From the NCBI RefSeq assembly GCF_004798935.1, contig NZ_RAHT01000007.1, positions 169,999 through 233,998 on the forward strand: a stretch of DNA of 64,000 bases, in the 5' to 3' direction. The position numbers were made by a program, and so were the translations under genes. The notes beneath the pieces are model-generated. The model saw nothing but the letters and a program-made list of their open reading frames with translations. It did not search any database and was not told the DNA's origin. Positions within the stretch are counted from its first letter, which is position 1. Every line of letters begins with the position of its first letter. Of this stretch, positions 35,206 to 44,929 are shown piece by piece. This DNA is from Ningiella ruwaisensis. Its GTDB lineage: Bacteria > Pseudomonadota > Gammaproteobacteria > Enterobacterales > Alteromonadaceae.

Positions 35206-35730
35206 ATGGCAAGTGTAGGCCTATTTTTTGGAAGCGATACTGGTAATACAGAACACATTGCTAAAATGATTCAAAAAGAATTAGGTAAGCACCTCATTGA
35301 GGTAAAAGACATAGCAAAGAGCACTAAAGAAGAGATTGCTGAGTTTGATTTGCTAATGTTTGGCATACCGACCTGGTACTATGGCGAAGCGCAGTGCGAC
35401 TGGGATGATTTTTTCCCGGAGCTGGAAGAAATAGATTTTGAAGACAAGCTTGTCGCCATATTTGGTTGTGGTGACCAAGAAGACTATGCTGAATACTTTT
35501 TAGACGCCATGGGCATGATACGCGATATTGTGGAACCTAAAGGTGCTATTTTAATTGGTAAATGGCCAACAGAAGGCTACGACTTTGAAGCCTCAAAAGG
35601 GATGGCGGATGATGACCATTTTGTTGGTTTGGGAATCGATGAAGACCGTCAGCCAGAACTAACTGAAGAGCGCGTTAAAGCCTGGTGCGCGCAAATAAAA
35701 GAAGAGATGTGTCTTTCAGAACTGGAATAA
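35206..35730 (+). CDS. fldA: flavodoxin I (174 aa)
   Basis: A long-chain FMN flavodoxin, an electron carrier that replaces ferredoxin under iron limitation and serves enzymes such as IspG/H and biotin synthase. GLFFGSDTGNTEHIAKMIQ is the phosphate-binding loop. GIPTWYYGEAQCDWDDFFPE carries the Trp flanking the flavin, and FGCGDQEDYAEYF the Tyr side. Length is that of E. coli FldA (176 aa). GGAG lies 9-10 nt before ATG 35206. Confidence 0.96.
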   Translation: MASVGLFFGSDTGNTEHIAKMIQKELGKHLIEVKDIAKSTKEEIAEFDLLMFGIPTWYYGEAQCDWDDFFPELEEIDFEDKLVAIFGCGDQEDYAEYFLDAMGMIRDIVEPKGAILIGKWPTEGYDFEASKGMADDDHFVGLGIDEDRQPELTEERVKAWCAQIKEEMCLSELE

Positions 35731-35881
35731 ACACACTCTAGTAACGTCAGTCTTTTTTACAAAGATAAATAAGTGCACCCTTGGTTATTGCTTAACCATA
35801 TGAAATTACTATAATTTATTTTTTGGCGTCTTTCTTGCTGGTTGTGGAGATTCGTGTTGTAAGTACTTTTCACTACAACTG

Positions 35882-35900
35882 GATATTAATTATCATTATG
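35882..35900 (+). promoter_or_regulatory. Fur-box-like sequence
   Basis: GATATTAATTATCATTATG matches the classical 19-bp Fur consensus (GATAATGATAATCATTATC) at 15 of 19 positions. A -10-like TATCAT overlaps it, with a TTTTCA -35-like element 18 nt upstream. It lies about 100 bp before a strong terminator with no protein gene between. Regulation by Fur (41218-41646) is inferred. Confidence 0.5.
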
Positions 35901-35902
35901 TC

Positions 35903-36023
35903 GGCTCTGTAGATGTATTGCTGGAACGCTTAAATAATTTAAAAGAAAGGACGCTCTGCAAATATACGCCACTCGCTTTATGCTTATGCATAACCCAAAG
36001 ACCGTTTTTACGGTCTTTTTTTT
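35903..36023 (+). ncRNA. candidate Fur-regulated small RNA (about 120 nt)
   Basis: The segment starts just after the Fur-box/-10 overlap and ends at an intrinsic terminator with a long U run, the architecture of RyhB-type iron-stress RNAs and of Hfq-bound sRNAs generally. There is no protein frame with a ribosome-binding site inside. The start is only estimated. The alternative is that the terminator simply ends the fldA transcript and the box is chance. I recognised no sequence match to known RyhB. Confidence 0.35.
35997..36023 (+). terminator. strong intrinsic terminator
   Basis: AGACCGT-TTTT-ACGGTCT forms a 7-bp stem flanked by AA pairs and followed by a run of eight T (36016-36023). It ends either the fldA transcript or the candidate small RNA. 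Confidence 0.92.
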
Positions 36024-36131
36024 GCTCTTTGATCTGCAACTTGAATTTGTGAACGGCTAATAAAAAGTGCTAATCTGATTTTGTCTTATTTAAAACAGCA
36101 AAAAAATACAACAACAAAAACAGGAAACTCC

Positions 36132-39014
36132 ATGAAAATGTCCTTTTCAACGCGTATTAAAAAAGCGTGCTTGCTAGGCTTTGCTGCATCACTTGTTTTG
36201 TGCGGCAATGCTCAGGCAAGCCTGTTAATGAAGCCAACCTACCATCCGGATCTGGATTATACGAGTCCGATTTTAGAAGGAAATTACAATAGCGCTGTAA
36301 CGCATCCTGACGAAATACTGGGATTTGCGGTGGGACAACGCGTTGCTACGCCAGCTCAAATAACTGAGGCTATCAACACATGGAAAGGTCAAAGCGACCG
36401 GCTCAAAGTCATTGAATACGCGAAAAGTCACGAAGGCAGACCGCTATTTGCCGTGTTTATTTCCACTGCGCAGAATCTGGCCAAGCTGGATGATATTCAA
36501 AGCGATTTAAATGCGCTTGCTGATCCACGAAACACTAGCGATGCCCAGGCTCAGGCCATTATTGACCGAGTGCCTGCGGTGGCGTGGATGGCCTACTCCA
36601 TTCACGGCAACGAAACATCAGGCGCTGATGCAGCGCTAGCAACGATTTTTCATTTAGCTGCAAGCGAAGATGCTAAAACACAATCGCTTTTAGACGACAT
36701 GATTGTAGTGGTTGACCCAATGATGAACCCTGATGGTCGAGCTCGCTTTGCCAAATCTTTAGAGCAATATCGCTCCGCTGCGCCGAATGTTGATGATCAA
36801 TCCCTTTTGCATAGAGGCGACTGGCCATACGGTCGAACCAATCATTATTTATTTGATTTAAATAGAGACTTTTTCTATCTCACACAACCTGAAACAAAGG
36901 GTCGCGTTGCTTTAATCAATAAGTGGCGTCCACAGTTGATGATCGATGGACACGAAATGGGGCCGCAAGATACTTATTTAATGGGACCGCCTCGCCAGCC
37001 ACTTAATTTTAATATTGCGCCAAGTGTACAAAAATGGGCAGTGACATTCTCAAAAGATCAAGGCGCTGCTTTTGATGAAAAAGGCTGGCGCTATTACACC
37101 GGAGAATGGTTTGAAAACTGGTATCCGGGTTATTCCAATTATGCTGAATACCGCGGCTCGATGCATATCCTATATGAGCAAGCTCGCATTGCAGAAGATG
37201 GCATTAAACGACCAGAAGGCAGCATTCAAACCTACAAAGAATCGGTTCACCTGCAGTATGTGAGCACTTTGGCTAACCTTCATTCCTTGGATAAGTATTC
37301 TGATGAGATGTATAAAGACTATTGGCAAGACAGAAAAATGCTTGTTTCAAGCAAAAGTCCATATGCAGATAAAACCTTTATTGTGCTTGCCAATGACAAT
37401 CATTCTCGCACCCACCTTCTTGCTGAAAAACTGCTTGCTCAGGATATTGAAGTAAAAGTAGCTGATGAAGCGTTTAGCGTGGATGCAATCAATCAGCTTG
37501 GCCTGCAGGTTGATGACATACGCGTACCTGAAGGCAGTTTGATAATTGTTAATCGTCAGCCAGAAGCACGCCTTTTAGCGGCAATCATGGAATTTGATGC
37601 TGCAATTAAACCTGAAGTCTTACAAGAAGAGCGAGCCAAAGTGCTCAAAGAAGGACGCTCTATCATGTATGACACAACCGCCTGGAACTTGACCATGATG
37701 TACGGTCTTGAAGCGGTGCTGGTTAAAGATGAAATTACGAACAACGTCAGTCCCTACACCTTGCCAACAAAAGTGAACAATCAAATTAATGAAAACGCGA
37801 TTGCTTGGTTTGTGGATGGTGCTGACGATAAATCTGTCGCTTTCGCAGCGCGCTTAATGGAGCAAGGGGTCAATGTAAGAGTTATAGACAAAGCGGCTAA
37901 ATTTGATGACATTATACTTAACCGCGGCTCAGTAGCTGTCACCATTACAGATAACCGTAAAAATGAGCAACTCGCTTCATTATTAAAGCAAACTGCCGAC
38001 GAACTTAATCTTACGCTACACGGTGCAACAACGGGCTATGGTGATGGCGTATTGCCCGATTGGGGTGGCGAACACTTTGTGTTACTAACGCAGCCTCAAA
38101 TTGCGCTGGCTTCACAGGCAGGCACCAGTAGTTACGACCTTGGAACCGTATGGTGGAGCATCGACACTAATTTGGGCATCCGTCACAGCCATCTTGATAC
38201 AGCCAGTTTAGAGCGAGCCGATCTACGTCGCTATAATACTATCGTGCTTCCATCTCGCTGGAGCATGAATGAAGGCAGTAAGAAAGCACTCGTTGAATGG
38301 GTAAAAGATGGCGGCACGCTTATTACTCACGATAATGCCAGCACGATAATGAGCAAAGTAGACGATTTTGCTAAAGTAAAACATATCTCTGACATATTTG
38401 AAGAGGCTAAGCAGTTTGATGTGGCTCTGCAACGCAGATTGCTTGCCCAGCAGGACTATACTATCAGCAATACGCTTACACAGTCTGCACTCAATACCGA
38501 TATTGCCTATCCTTGGGACGATAAGCCAGAAGCGCTTGATGACAAGGCGCTCAAGCTTCGTGATGAGTGGCAGAGTATGTTTATGCCATCGGGAGCAATG
38601 CTTGCCGCACATGTCGACCAAGACCACTGGCTAAGTTTTGGTGTCAATGAAGAATTGCCTGTTTTATACCGTGAACAATCGGTATTGATAGCGCCAGAGT
38701 CAGCAGAGTCAGTCGTGTCTGTCGGTGTTTATCGCGATAACAAAGATGCAAAATACGAAGAAGCCCTTGGATGGTATTCCATTCCTGATGGCAAAGAAGT
38801 GCATGTGCGCATGAGCGGATTAGTTTGGCCTGAAGCCGCGCAACGCGTGGCAAATTCCAGCTATCTCACGCGTGAGAGTATTGGGAAAGGACAATTGATC
38901 ATGTTTTCCGGTCAGCCAAACTTTAGAGGCGCCGCCCGTGGCACAAATCGTTTGTTACTCAACGCACTAGTTTATGGTGCGGGTTTTGGTACGCAAGCGA
39001 ATATAGCGCTTTAA
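36132..39014 (+). CDS. M14-family zinc carboxypeptidase, exported (960 aa)
   Basis: A signal peptide (KKACLLGFAASLVLCGNAQA) is followed by an M14 carboxypeptidase-like domain. SIHGNETSGADAAL supplies the zinc His/Glu (about residue 158), DLNRDFFYLTQPETKGR the substrate Asn-Arg, and MIDGHEMGPQDTY the third zinc ligand (about 274). The long C-terminal part contains a GATase1-like fold (TIVLPSRWSMNEGSKKALVE, then GGTLITHDNAST). It probably trims peptides in the periplasm or outside the cell. ATG 36132 has AGGA 6 nt upstream; the frame is open to 36081 but lacks support. Convergent with the chemoreceptor gene. Confidence 0.88.
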   Translation: MKMSFSTRIKKACLLGFAASLVLCGNAQASLLMKPTYHPDLDYTSPILEGNYNSAVTHPDEILGFAVGQRVATPAQITEAINTWKGQSDRLKVIEYAKSHEGRPLFAVFISTAQNLAKLDDIQSDLNALADPRNTSDAQAQAIIDRVPAVAWMAYSIHGNETSGADAALATIFHLAASEDAKTQSLLDDMIVVVDPMMNPDGRARFAKSLEQYRSAAPNVDDQSLLHRGDWPYGRTNHYLFDLNRDFFYLTQPETKGRVALINKWRPQLMIDGHEMGPQDTYLMGPPRQPLNFNIAPSVQKWAVTFSKDQGAAFDEKGWRYYTGEWFENWYPGYSNYAEYRGSMHILYEQARIAEDGIKRPEGSIQTYKESVHLQYVSTLANLHSLDKYSDEMYKDYWQDRKMLVSSKSPYADKTFIVLANDNHSRTHLLAEKLLAQDIEVKVADEAFSVDAINQLGLQVDDIRVPEGSLIIVNRQPEARLLAAIMEFDAAIKPEVLQEERAKVLKEGRSIMYDTTAWNLTMMYGLEAVLVKDEITNNVSPYTLPTKVNNQINENAIAWFVDGADDKSVAFAARLMEQGVNVRVIDKAAKFDDIILNRGSVAVTITDNRKNEQLASLLKQTADELNLTLHGATTGYGDGVLPDWGGEHFVLLTQPQIALASQAGTSSYDLGTVWWSIDTNLGIRHSHLDTASLERADLRRYNTIVLPSRWSMNEGSKKALVEWVKDGGTLITHDNASTIMSKVDDFAKVKHISDIFEEAKQFDVALQRRLLAQQDYTISNTLTQSALNTDIAYPWDDKPEALDDKALKLRDEWQSMFMPSGAMLAAHVDQDHWLSFGVNEELPVLYREQSVLIAPESAESVVSVGVYRDNKDAKYEEALGWYSIPDGKEVHVRMSGLVWPEAAQRVANSSYLTRESIGKGQLIMFSGQPNFRGAARGTNRLLLNALVYGAGFGTQANIAL

Positions 39015-39046
39015 TATTTTGGCTTTAACATCATAGCTATCTGGGT

Positions 39047-41077
39047 TTAGTGCGTTGCGGTTGCTTGCATTCTAAATTGCTTAACCGCTTCACTAAGCCC
39101 ATCCATCTGCACTTCCATTTCATGTGTCGCATCGTTAGAGGCACGCGTGCTATCTGCCGACTCCCGGCTTAATTCCACAATTGTGTTTAGGCGATTTACC
39201 ACATCATCTAAAAGCGCATCTTGGGTGTGAGTATCCTGAACAATTTGACGATTATAATCGACAAGGCCCTGGATAAGCTTTTTTATCGTTTGCACTTGAG
39301 ATGTCACTTCGTTCGTTATTTCCACGCCTTTTTGCACTTGCTCTGATCCTGCATTCATTGCAGCTACAGCGCTTCTGGCATCTTGCTGAAGTGAAGCAAT
39401 CATCTTTTCGATTTCTTCAGTAGAATCGTGGGTGCGAGTTGCCAAAGTGCGCACTTCATCTGCTACGACTGCAAATCCTCTGCCCTGTTCGCCTGCTCTT
39501 GCCGCCTCAATTGCAGCATTTAATGCAAGTAAGTTTGTTTGTTCTGCAATGGTCTTTATTACATCCAAAATACTGCCAATTTTGTTACTGTTTTCACCTA
39601 AACGATTGACGATTTCAACTGATTGTTTTGCCTGTTGCGACTGTTCATGAACTTGGCGCTTTGATTGCTCAACCAGTGAAACAACGGTTTCACTTTGCCC
39701 TATTGCTTCTTCAATCTGTTTGTCGGCCGCTTGAATTTGACTTAAATTTGACTGGCTAGTACGTTTTACTTGCTGCGTATTGTCGCTGGTAGTATCTATT
39801 TGTGACTGTTGTTTAGCAACTTGCTCAAGTGAACGATCTCCCATCTCAATGCTTTTCAGCATGACTTTACGTAAGTTTTGCTCTTTGTCGCGAATACTTC
39901 CAACGAGTTCTCTTAATCCATTGATGAGCTGATTGACACTTTTTGCAAGCGTTGAGAATTCATCGTTGCCGGCATCTTCAAGTGTTTCGGTTAAATCACC
40001 ACTGCTTAATACTTTTAGCTTTCGATTTACATAAGATAAGGGTTTTGCGATGCTTCTGGTCGCAATAATTGCTAAGGCAATAGTGGCTATTATTCCAATA
40101 AACGAAACACTGAAGCTTTTGATGGTATTGGCTTGAACAGCGCTTAGAATATTTTCTTGCCCTTGCAAAGCAGCCGCATTGGCCTGGTCAGATAACTGCG
40201 CCAGATCACTAATTGCTTTTTTAATCTCGTTGTCAGCAGCCGCTTTCTGGCTTGCTGCACTGGCAATCAGATCAAGCTGTGTTCTTTTTAAGTTAAAAGC
40301 GCCCTGCTCGCTTAGTAGCGTTTCCTGCATCATCAAATATTGTTCGTCAAACATTTCAAAGATGCCTTGGTCATCAATGTTTTGTGACACGCGCTTGGCA
40401 TATTGCGCATCAACCTCAACATTGCTCAAATTATATTCTAAGTTACCAATCGTATTTTCAACACGCTCTCTTTGGGTTGCGCTTTGCAGTTCTTCTATGC
40501 TGTTAAGCATCAGGCCCAGTTTGTTATCTATATTTGTGCTCATGCCTATTAAGGTTTCAAGATCGGGCGAATCATCTTCAAGATAAGTGAGGTCAAGCAT
40601 CAACGCGCTGGCTTCATCAGTGTAATTAAGCGCATCTTGAATTTTTTCAGAGAGGCTTATTGTTGTGGCTATGGCGTTAAACTTAGCCGTAAACATATTT
40701 TCGCTGGCAACTAAATAGGCATTGGAATTTAGTTTGATTTGGTCTAGCACATCTTGATTACTGCCAGAAACCAACTGTTCTAAAGCCTGAAGTTCCTCAC
40801 TGTATTGCGCAAACCCAAGATCAAAACGCTCTTTTAGTAACTCCAGTTGGGCTTTGTCTGCTTCATAAAACGCATTGGTGGTGAGCGTACCCAAACGCAA
40901 AATATCCACATTCAGTTTTGATACGACTGCCTGAATAGGCATTTTCTCTTTCGCTACTTTTTCAGCCGAGTGCTTAATATCGGCTAATCCCAAGTAGGAC
41001 AATAAACTCGTAATAATGAGGAGTAAGGCAAGACTTGTGAAGCCAATTACCATTTTGCGAACAACTGTGAGATGCAT
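39047..41077 (-). CDS. methyl-accepting chemotaxis protein (676 aa)
   Basis: A chemoreceptor with TM1 (about 11-32), a periplasmic helical sensor of nearly 290 residues, TM2 (about 325-345), HAMP, and a cytoplasmic signalling coiled coil. The hairpin tip [20 protein letters not shown] is diagnostic, with the flanking [18 protein letters not shown]. Ligand is unknown; the sensor is an all-helical type of the kind seen in HBM/4-helix-bundle receptors. ATG 41077 is preferred. No CheB/CheR-tethering pentapeptide is seen at the C-terminus. It lies between the M14 peptidase and fur. Confidence 0.93.
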   Translation of the reverse strand: MHLTVVRKMVIGFTSLALLLIITSLLSYLGLADIKHSAEKVAKEKMPIQAVVSKLNVDILRLGTLTTNAFYEADKAQLELLKERFDLGFAQYSEELQALEQLVSGSNQDVLDQIKLNSNAYLVASENMFTAKFNAIATTISLSEKIQDALNYTDEASALMLDLTYLEDDSPDLETLIGMSTNIDNKLGLMLNSIEELQSATQRERVENTIGNLEYNLSNVEVDAQYAKRVSQNIDDQGIFEMFDEQYLMMQETLLSEQGAFNLKRTQLDLIASAASQKAAADNEIKKAISDLAQLSDQANAAALQGQENILSAVQANTIKSFSVSFIGIIATIALAIIATRSIAKPLSYVNRKLKVLSSGDLTETLEDAGNDEFSTLAKSVNQLINGLRELVGSIRDKEQNLRKVMLKSIEMGDRSLEQVAKQQSQIDTTSDNTQQVKRTSQSNLSQIQAADKQIEEAIGQSETVVSLVEQSKRQVHEQSQQAKQSVEIVNRLGENSNKIGSILDVIKTIAEQTNLLALNAAIEAARAGEQGRGFAVVADEVRTLATRTHDSTEEIEKMIASLQQDARSAVAAMNAGSEQVQKGVEITNEVTSQVQTIKKLIQGLVDYNRQIVQDTHTQDALLDDVVNRLNTIVELSRESADSTRASNDATHEMEVQMDGLSEAVKQFRMQATATH

Positions 41078-41169
41078 AAAAACCACGTCTAAATAAACAA
41101 TATAGTGTTCACCAATGTAAAACTGATGATTTCTCTTGTTAATTGTTCGGCAAAAGGTGCTAAAACTTG

Positions 41170-41198
41170 AATTCTTCCTTATAATGTCCGGAAGAATT
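41170..41198. promoter_or_regulatory. fur promoter: TATAAT inside a perfect 9-bp inverted repeat
   Basis: AATTCTTCC (41170-41178) and GGAAGAATT (41190-41198) are perfect inverted arms. The 11-nt spacer holds TATAAT (41180-41185), a consensus -10 box, 33 nt before the fur start. A protein binding this operator would block transcription of fur. The motif is not a Fur box, so the regulator is unknown. Confidence 0.55.
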
Positions 41199-41217
41199 GC
41201 AGAACGTCAGGACGCAC

Positions 41218-41646
41218 ATGGACCAAAATAAAGAATTAAAAAAAGCTGGCCTCAAAGTTACGCTCCCACGCCTAAAGATTTTAGAGATCCTTCAAGAACC
41301 CAGTAATCAGCATATTAGCGCTGAAGATGTGTATAAGATATTGATTGATCAAGGCGAAGAAATTGGCTTGGCAACGGTCTATCGCGTTTTAAACCAATTC
41401 GACGATGCAGGCATACTTAACCGTCACCACTTTGAAGGCGGCAAATCAGTCTTTGAAATTAGCCACAAGGCCCATCACGACCACCTTGTATGCTTAAAGT
41501 GCGGCAAAGTGATCGAGTTTGAAGACGATATGATAGAGCGCAGACAAGAAGAAATTGCCGCACAGAACGATATGAAGTTAACCCATCACAGTTTGTATCT
41601 TTACGGTGAATGCCAGAAAGAAAACTGTGATGATGATATTGAGTAA
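41218..41646 (+). CDS. fur: ferric uptake regulator Fur (142 aa)
   Basis: The iron-responsive global repressor. LKKAGLKVTLPRLKILEIL and LATVYRVLNQFDDAGILNRH form the winged-helix DNA-binding domain, the latter with the TVYR recognition helix. HKAHHDHLVCLKCGKVIEFE is the metal-binding region with the CxxC zinc site, and the end ECQKENC holds further Cys. Length matches Fur (about 148 aa). ATG 41218 has AGGA 5 nt upstream, and a TTG start at 41197 would lie inside the promoter repeat. Fur probably controls fldA and the candidate small RNA upstream. Confidence 0.96.
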   Translation: MDQNKELKKAGLKVTLPRLKILEILQEPSNQHISAEDVYKILIDQGEEIGLATVYRVLNQFDDAGILNRHHFEGGKSVFEISHKAHHDHLVCLKCGKVIEFEDDMIERRQEEIAAQNDMKLTHHSLYLYGECQKENCDDDIE

Positions 41647-41699
41647 GTCAATTTTCGATAAAAGACGACATATTAGGTGCGAGGACTAGTTTCTCAATA

Positions 41700-42557
41700 T
41701 CAACACAAAAACTTGTAAGCATTGTAAGCTTGCTGCGCGGCAAGCCACATTGGGCCGGGCTTCCCATCGCCAAGCACTCGTCCATCAATCTTGGTAACCG
41801 GCCCTATTTCTTTGCTGCTTGAAGTGATCCACAGCTCATCACAGTCATTAAGTGCGCTTAGCGGCACAATTTGTTCGCGCACATCAAAGCCACCTGCTTT
41901 CTCTAGCGCATCCAAAATGATGCGACGCGTAATACCGGGCAGTTTCTGATTATCTAAAGGAGGTGTGTAAATCACATCGTCTTTAACTATAAAAACATTG
42001 CATGCTGCGGCCTCTGTGATTTCCTTTTTATCGTTATACAAAATAACTTCGTCGGTTCCCGCATCTTGCCCTTGCTGAAAATGCATCACATTTCCAAGCA
42101 AAGACGTAGACTTTATATGGCAGCGCTGCCAGCGCAGATCCTGAGCGCTTGTTACACTAAATGAACGCGCCTTTTCCCGGTCTAAAATTTGGGATGGCGC
42201 AATATTAAAAGCATAGGCGAATACGGTAGGACTAATATTGTCTGGATAGGCATGAAAGCGCTTTATATCTGCGCCTCGACTTATATGAATATATATCCCC
42301 ATATCGGGTGAATCGAATTGTTTAAGCAATTGGGAAATATTGTCTTGCCACTCGTCGAGGTCGGCGCGATAACGAATGCCAATTTCAGACAGACCATTGT
42401 TCATGCGCGCTAGGTGTAACTTCAGCCCAACTGGTTTTTGTGCATAACAGGGGATCACTTCGTATATGCCATCACCGAATAAAAACCCCCTGTCCATAGG
42501 TGAAATTTTGGCATCTTGCTCTTCAACAAATTTCCCGTTTAGCAGAACTTTTGGCAT
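41700..42557 (-). CDS. dat: D-amino-acid aminotransferase, class IV PLP enzyme (285 aa)
   Basis: A fold-type IV PLP aminotransferase. NGKFVEEQDAKISPMDRGFL and FGDGIYEVIP are typical of D-alanine aminotransferase (Dat). HIKSTSLLGNVMHFQQ holds the Schiff-base Lys, EITEAAACNVFIV and KLPGITRRIIL complete the signature. Length 285 aa agrees. It converts D-amino acids and 2-oxo acids. It lies 18 nt downstream of the 5-oxoprolinase gene pxpBC, so both may be cotranscribed; a link to D- or L-glutamate metabolism is possible. Branched-chain or aminodeoxychorismate-lyase relatives are less likely. Confidence 0.9.
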   Translation of the reverse strand: MPKVLLNGKFVEEQDAKISPMDRGFLFGDGIYEVIPCYAQKPVGLKLHLARMNNGLSEIGIRYRADLDEWQDNISQLLKQFDSPDMGIYIHISRGADIKRFHAYPDNISPTVFAYAFNIAPSQILDREKARSFSVTSAQDLRWQRCHIKSTSLLGNVMHFQQGQDAGTDEVILYNDKKEITEAAACNVFIVKDDVIYTPPLDNQKLPGITRRIILDALEKAGGFDVREQIVPLSALNDCDELWITSSSKEIGPVTKIDGRVLGDGKPGPMWLAAQQAYNAYKFLC

Positions 42558-42575
42558 TTACTTTCTCTCAAATGT

Positions 42576-44870
42576 TTAGCGCTTAGCGCACCTTTTTAGA
42601 ACACTTTCTTTTACCTGTAAAGCGAAGCGTATAAACATATGCTGATTATAGGTACTTTGCAGAATGTCACTTTGCACAAAACGAATGCTTGTTCCAGGCT
42701 TAAGCTGCGCCAAAATGCCGCGTGAGATAGCATCAACAACGCCAATCACAGGATACCCCCCAATAGTCTGCCGGTCGTTGAGCATCGCCATGAGTTGCCC
42801 ATCTCCAGCACATTGCACGGCGCCGTTACATAAACCCTGTGACCACAATTGTTTGTCGTTTATTTTTAAACTGTCACCCGCCAGCCTGATCGCCATACGA
42901 CTGCTTTGCTGTGTAGTTTTAAATTCACTGACAAAAAGCTTGCTGCGTTCAGAGCGATTAAAATTCTGCCATTGATAGCTCGGAAGTAAATGGATGTTAA
43001 CTGCAGGATCATTTCCATAATGCATGAACGTCTTTTCATCATCACTTGATGCCTGATTCATAATATAAGCAAGATCGTATTGCTGCCAGGCTTTACGATA
43101 AGGCATTTTAAAGCGCTTAAAAATGTTTGAGGATAGTACTTCGTCTATTTCATCATCTGACAAAAGCGTTGTCGCAACGTGTTGTTCAGATGATTTAAAG
43201 GGTTTGGTATATAGCTCATCGTTGTTTTGAAGCCCCTGACCATCACCATTTAAACCGCCGCTGCCTTCTCTCATCACACTACACACTGAATCAAAAAGAA
43301 GTGGCGCATCTATCCCCCCCTGAATCGCAAGATATACGCGCATTCCGCCTAAAACTAATCCTTGTGTTGCTGTGTTTAACGAATGAGCCTGTTCCTGGAC
43401 ATTTTGCCTGCCAATAAGATTTATTAAGTGATCACAAAACAGGTTAGAGCTGGCATTGATTTCTCCTATTTGTTTAATTTCAAGTACATCACCCTTTTTA
43501 AGTGCTAACACGCCAAAACGTGCCTCGACAGCTTTTCCGTTTATAAAAATGCTGGCACTAGCGCCCACTACTGATACAACAGCGTTTTGATTAAATTCGC
43601 ATGCAAAAGGCCCTAAACAAACTTCAATACCAGGAGCATGCAAATCGTTTCCAAGTAGAGCATTTCCAAGCATGTAGGCTCGCCAGTCCATCGCACCTGA
43701 TGGCGTAAAGCCTTGAGCCATGCTTTGCTTTCGCCCCGCGTCAACTAACTGTGAGTAAAAGCCTTTGTTTTTTATGCTTAAGACGGCTGACTTACTTTTA
43801 TTATTCGCCTGCCTTTGAGTCGTTTTTGTCGCTGAAGCAAGCTTATTTTGGTGGGCACTTAAGGATTGATGATTATCTGACAGGCGCTTTAAATATTGTT
43901 CAATAAAGCGCGTTATGCTAATTGACTTAAATTGAACCTGCTCACCTGCCATGAAATTGACCGAAGCATTATCGCCACCGCTTAGATCTTGCCAGGTGTA
44001 GCCTAAAATATGCCATCCGCCCGGCGAGGTTTGTGGATAAATAGCCGTTTGATTATCTGCAATTGCTACCGCACCGGCAGGCACTTTTGTTCGCGGTGAA
44101 GATAAACGCGGCATAGTAAGTTTGCTATCAGTTAAACCCATGTAAGCAAAATTAGGCAAAAAGCCAACGGTAAAAACACGATAAGGCTTTGCACAATGTA
44201 AATCGATAATGTCTTTGGCACTTAGTTGGGTATGACGCTCAACTGCACTGATGTCGTTTTCGTAGCTTGGCTTGGCAATAGTCGCTAAAGCCGGATCCTT
44301 TTTAAATGCGTCCACCATTGCTGCCTGCAGTTCTGGCTCATAACATACCTCGATAACATGGCTTGAAGTGCTATTTGCTTCCTTATGATATGACGTATTG
44401 TTTTCGCCAGTATGCCGCGCTTCATCCCCCTTATTTTCGTTACTTGCATTTAGATGGGTGTCAAAATTAAATGCGTCTAAACTATCTTTGCAAAGCGATT
44501 TTAAATAGGCTGTTACCGCAAAGTGGTCAACGTTTAACGTAAAGCCAACAAGCAGTGAATCAAAAGAAGGAACCAAATCTGCTAACCAGGCTGGCGGAGA
44601 GTTTGCCAAATCTGCGCTTAATTGTTGAACCAGTGCATTTGCTCTTAGCAGATACGCCTGTGATGTTTTGGCATAGGCCTTTTCAAACTCAGGAGTGAGT
44701 AGAACCGTCTCTTCGTTAAGCCATTGCAGAATGATTGAAAATGCTTCACCTTGCTCTTTGAGATCTGCGTCTGTCTGATCATTGTTTAGACAAGTTTGAA
44801 ACAGCCGGAATTTGGTCTCATTTTGTAAACTCAGTGTATTTATCGGGTTTCTTTTTAGTTGCATTTGCAC
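42576..44870 (-). CDS. pxpBC: fused 5-oxoprolinase subunits B and C, with insertions (764 aa)
   Basis: A KipI/PxpB-like part (about residues 20-330) carries FTVGFLPNFAYMGL, VPAGAVAIADNQTAIYPQ and SPGGWHILGYT. A KipA/PxpC-like part (about 370-755) follows: LVDAGRKQSMAQGFTPSGAM, YLAIQGGIDAP and GYPVIGVV. With PxpA (44930-45655) they hydrolyse 5-oxoproline to glutamate using ATP. E. coli PxpB plus PxpC make about 530 aa, so over 200 residues are extra, largely polar inserts near 135-170, 325-365 and 530-565. GTG 44870 has no clear ribosome-binding site; ATG 44864 is also possible. Confidence 0.87.
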   Translation of the reverse strand: MQMQLKRNPINTLSLQNETKFRLFQTCLNNDQTDADLKEQGEAFSIILQWLNEETVLLTPEFEKAYAKTSQAYLLRANALVQQLSADLANSPPAWLADLVPSFDSLLVGFTLNVDHFAVTAYLKSLCKDSLDAFNFDTHLNASNENKGDEARHTGENNTSYHKEANSTSSHVIEVCYEPELQAAMVDAFKKDPALATIAKPSYENDISAVERHTQLSAKDIIDLHCAKPYRVFTVGFLPNFAYMGLTDSKLTMPRLSSPRTKVPAGAVAIADNQTAIYPQTSPGGWHILGYTWQDLSGGDNASVNFMAGEQVQFKSISITRFIEQYLKRLSDNHQSLSAHQNKLASATKTTQRQANNKSKSAVLSIKNKGFYSQLVDAGRKQSMAQGFTPSGAMDWRAYMLGNALLGNDLHAPGIEVCLGPFACEFNQNAVVSVVGASASIFINGKAVEARFGVLALKKGDVLEIKQIGEINASSNLFCDHLINLIGRQNVQEQAHSLNTATQGLVLGGMRVYLAIQGGIDAPLLFDSVCSVMREGSGGLNGDGQGLQNNDELYTKPFKSSEQHVATTLLSDDEIDEVLSSNIFKRFKMPYRKAWQQYDLAYIMNQASSDDEKTFMHYGNDPAVNIHLLPSYQWQNFNRSERSKLFVSEFKTTQQSSRMAIRLAGDSLKINDKQLWSQGLCNGAVQCAGDGQLMAMLNDRQTIGGYPVIGVVDAISRGILAQLKPGTSIRFVQSDILQSTYNQHMFIRFALQVKESVLKRCAKR

Positions 44871-44929
44871 ACTTATTATTCATCTGCGATTGCTTGGACT
44901 GCTTTTATAAAAGGCATGCGTGAGACCTA

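Larger units (their letters stand above)
35731..36131. other. gene-free region between fldA and the M14 peptidase
   Basis: About 400 bp. It contains a -10-like TATAAT (35810-35815), the Fur-box-like site at 35882-35900, a candidate small-RNA region ending in a strong terminator at 35997-36023, and about 100 bp of leader for the peptidase gene. No convincing protein frame was seen. Confidence 0.6.

Noticed and set aside
36081..36131. 17-residue extension before the M14 peptidase signal peptide
   Set aside because: The signal peptide and the AGGA site both fit ATG 36132.
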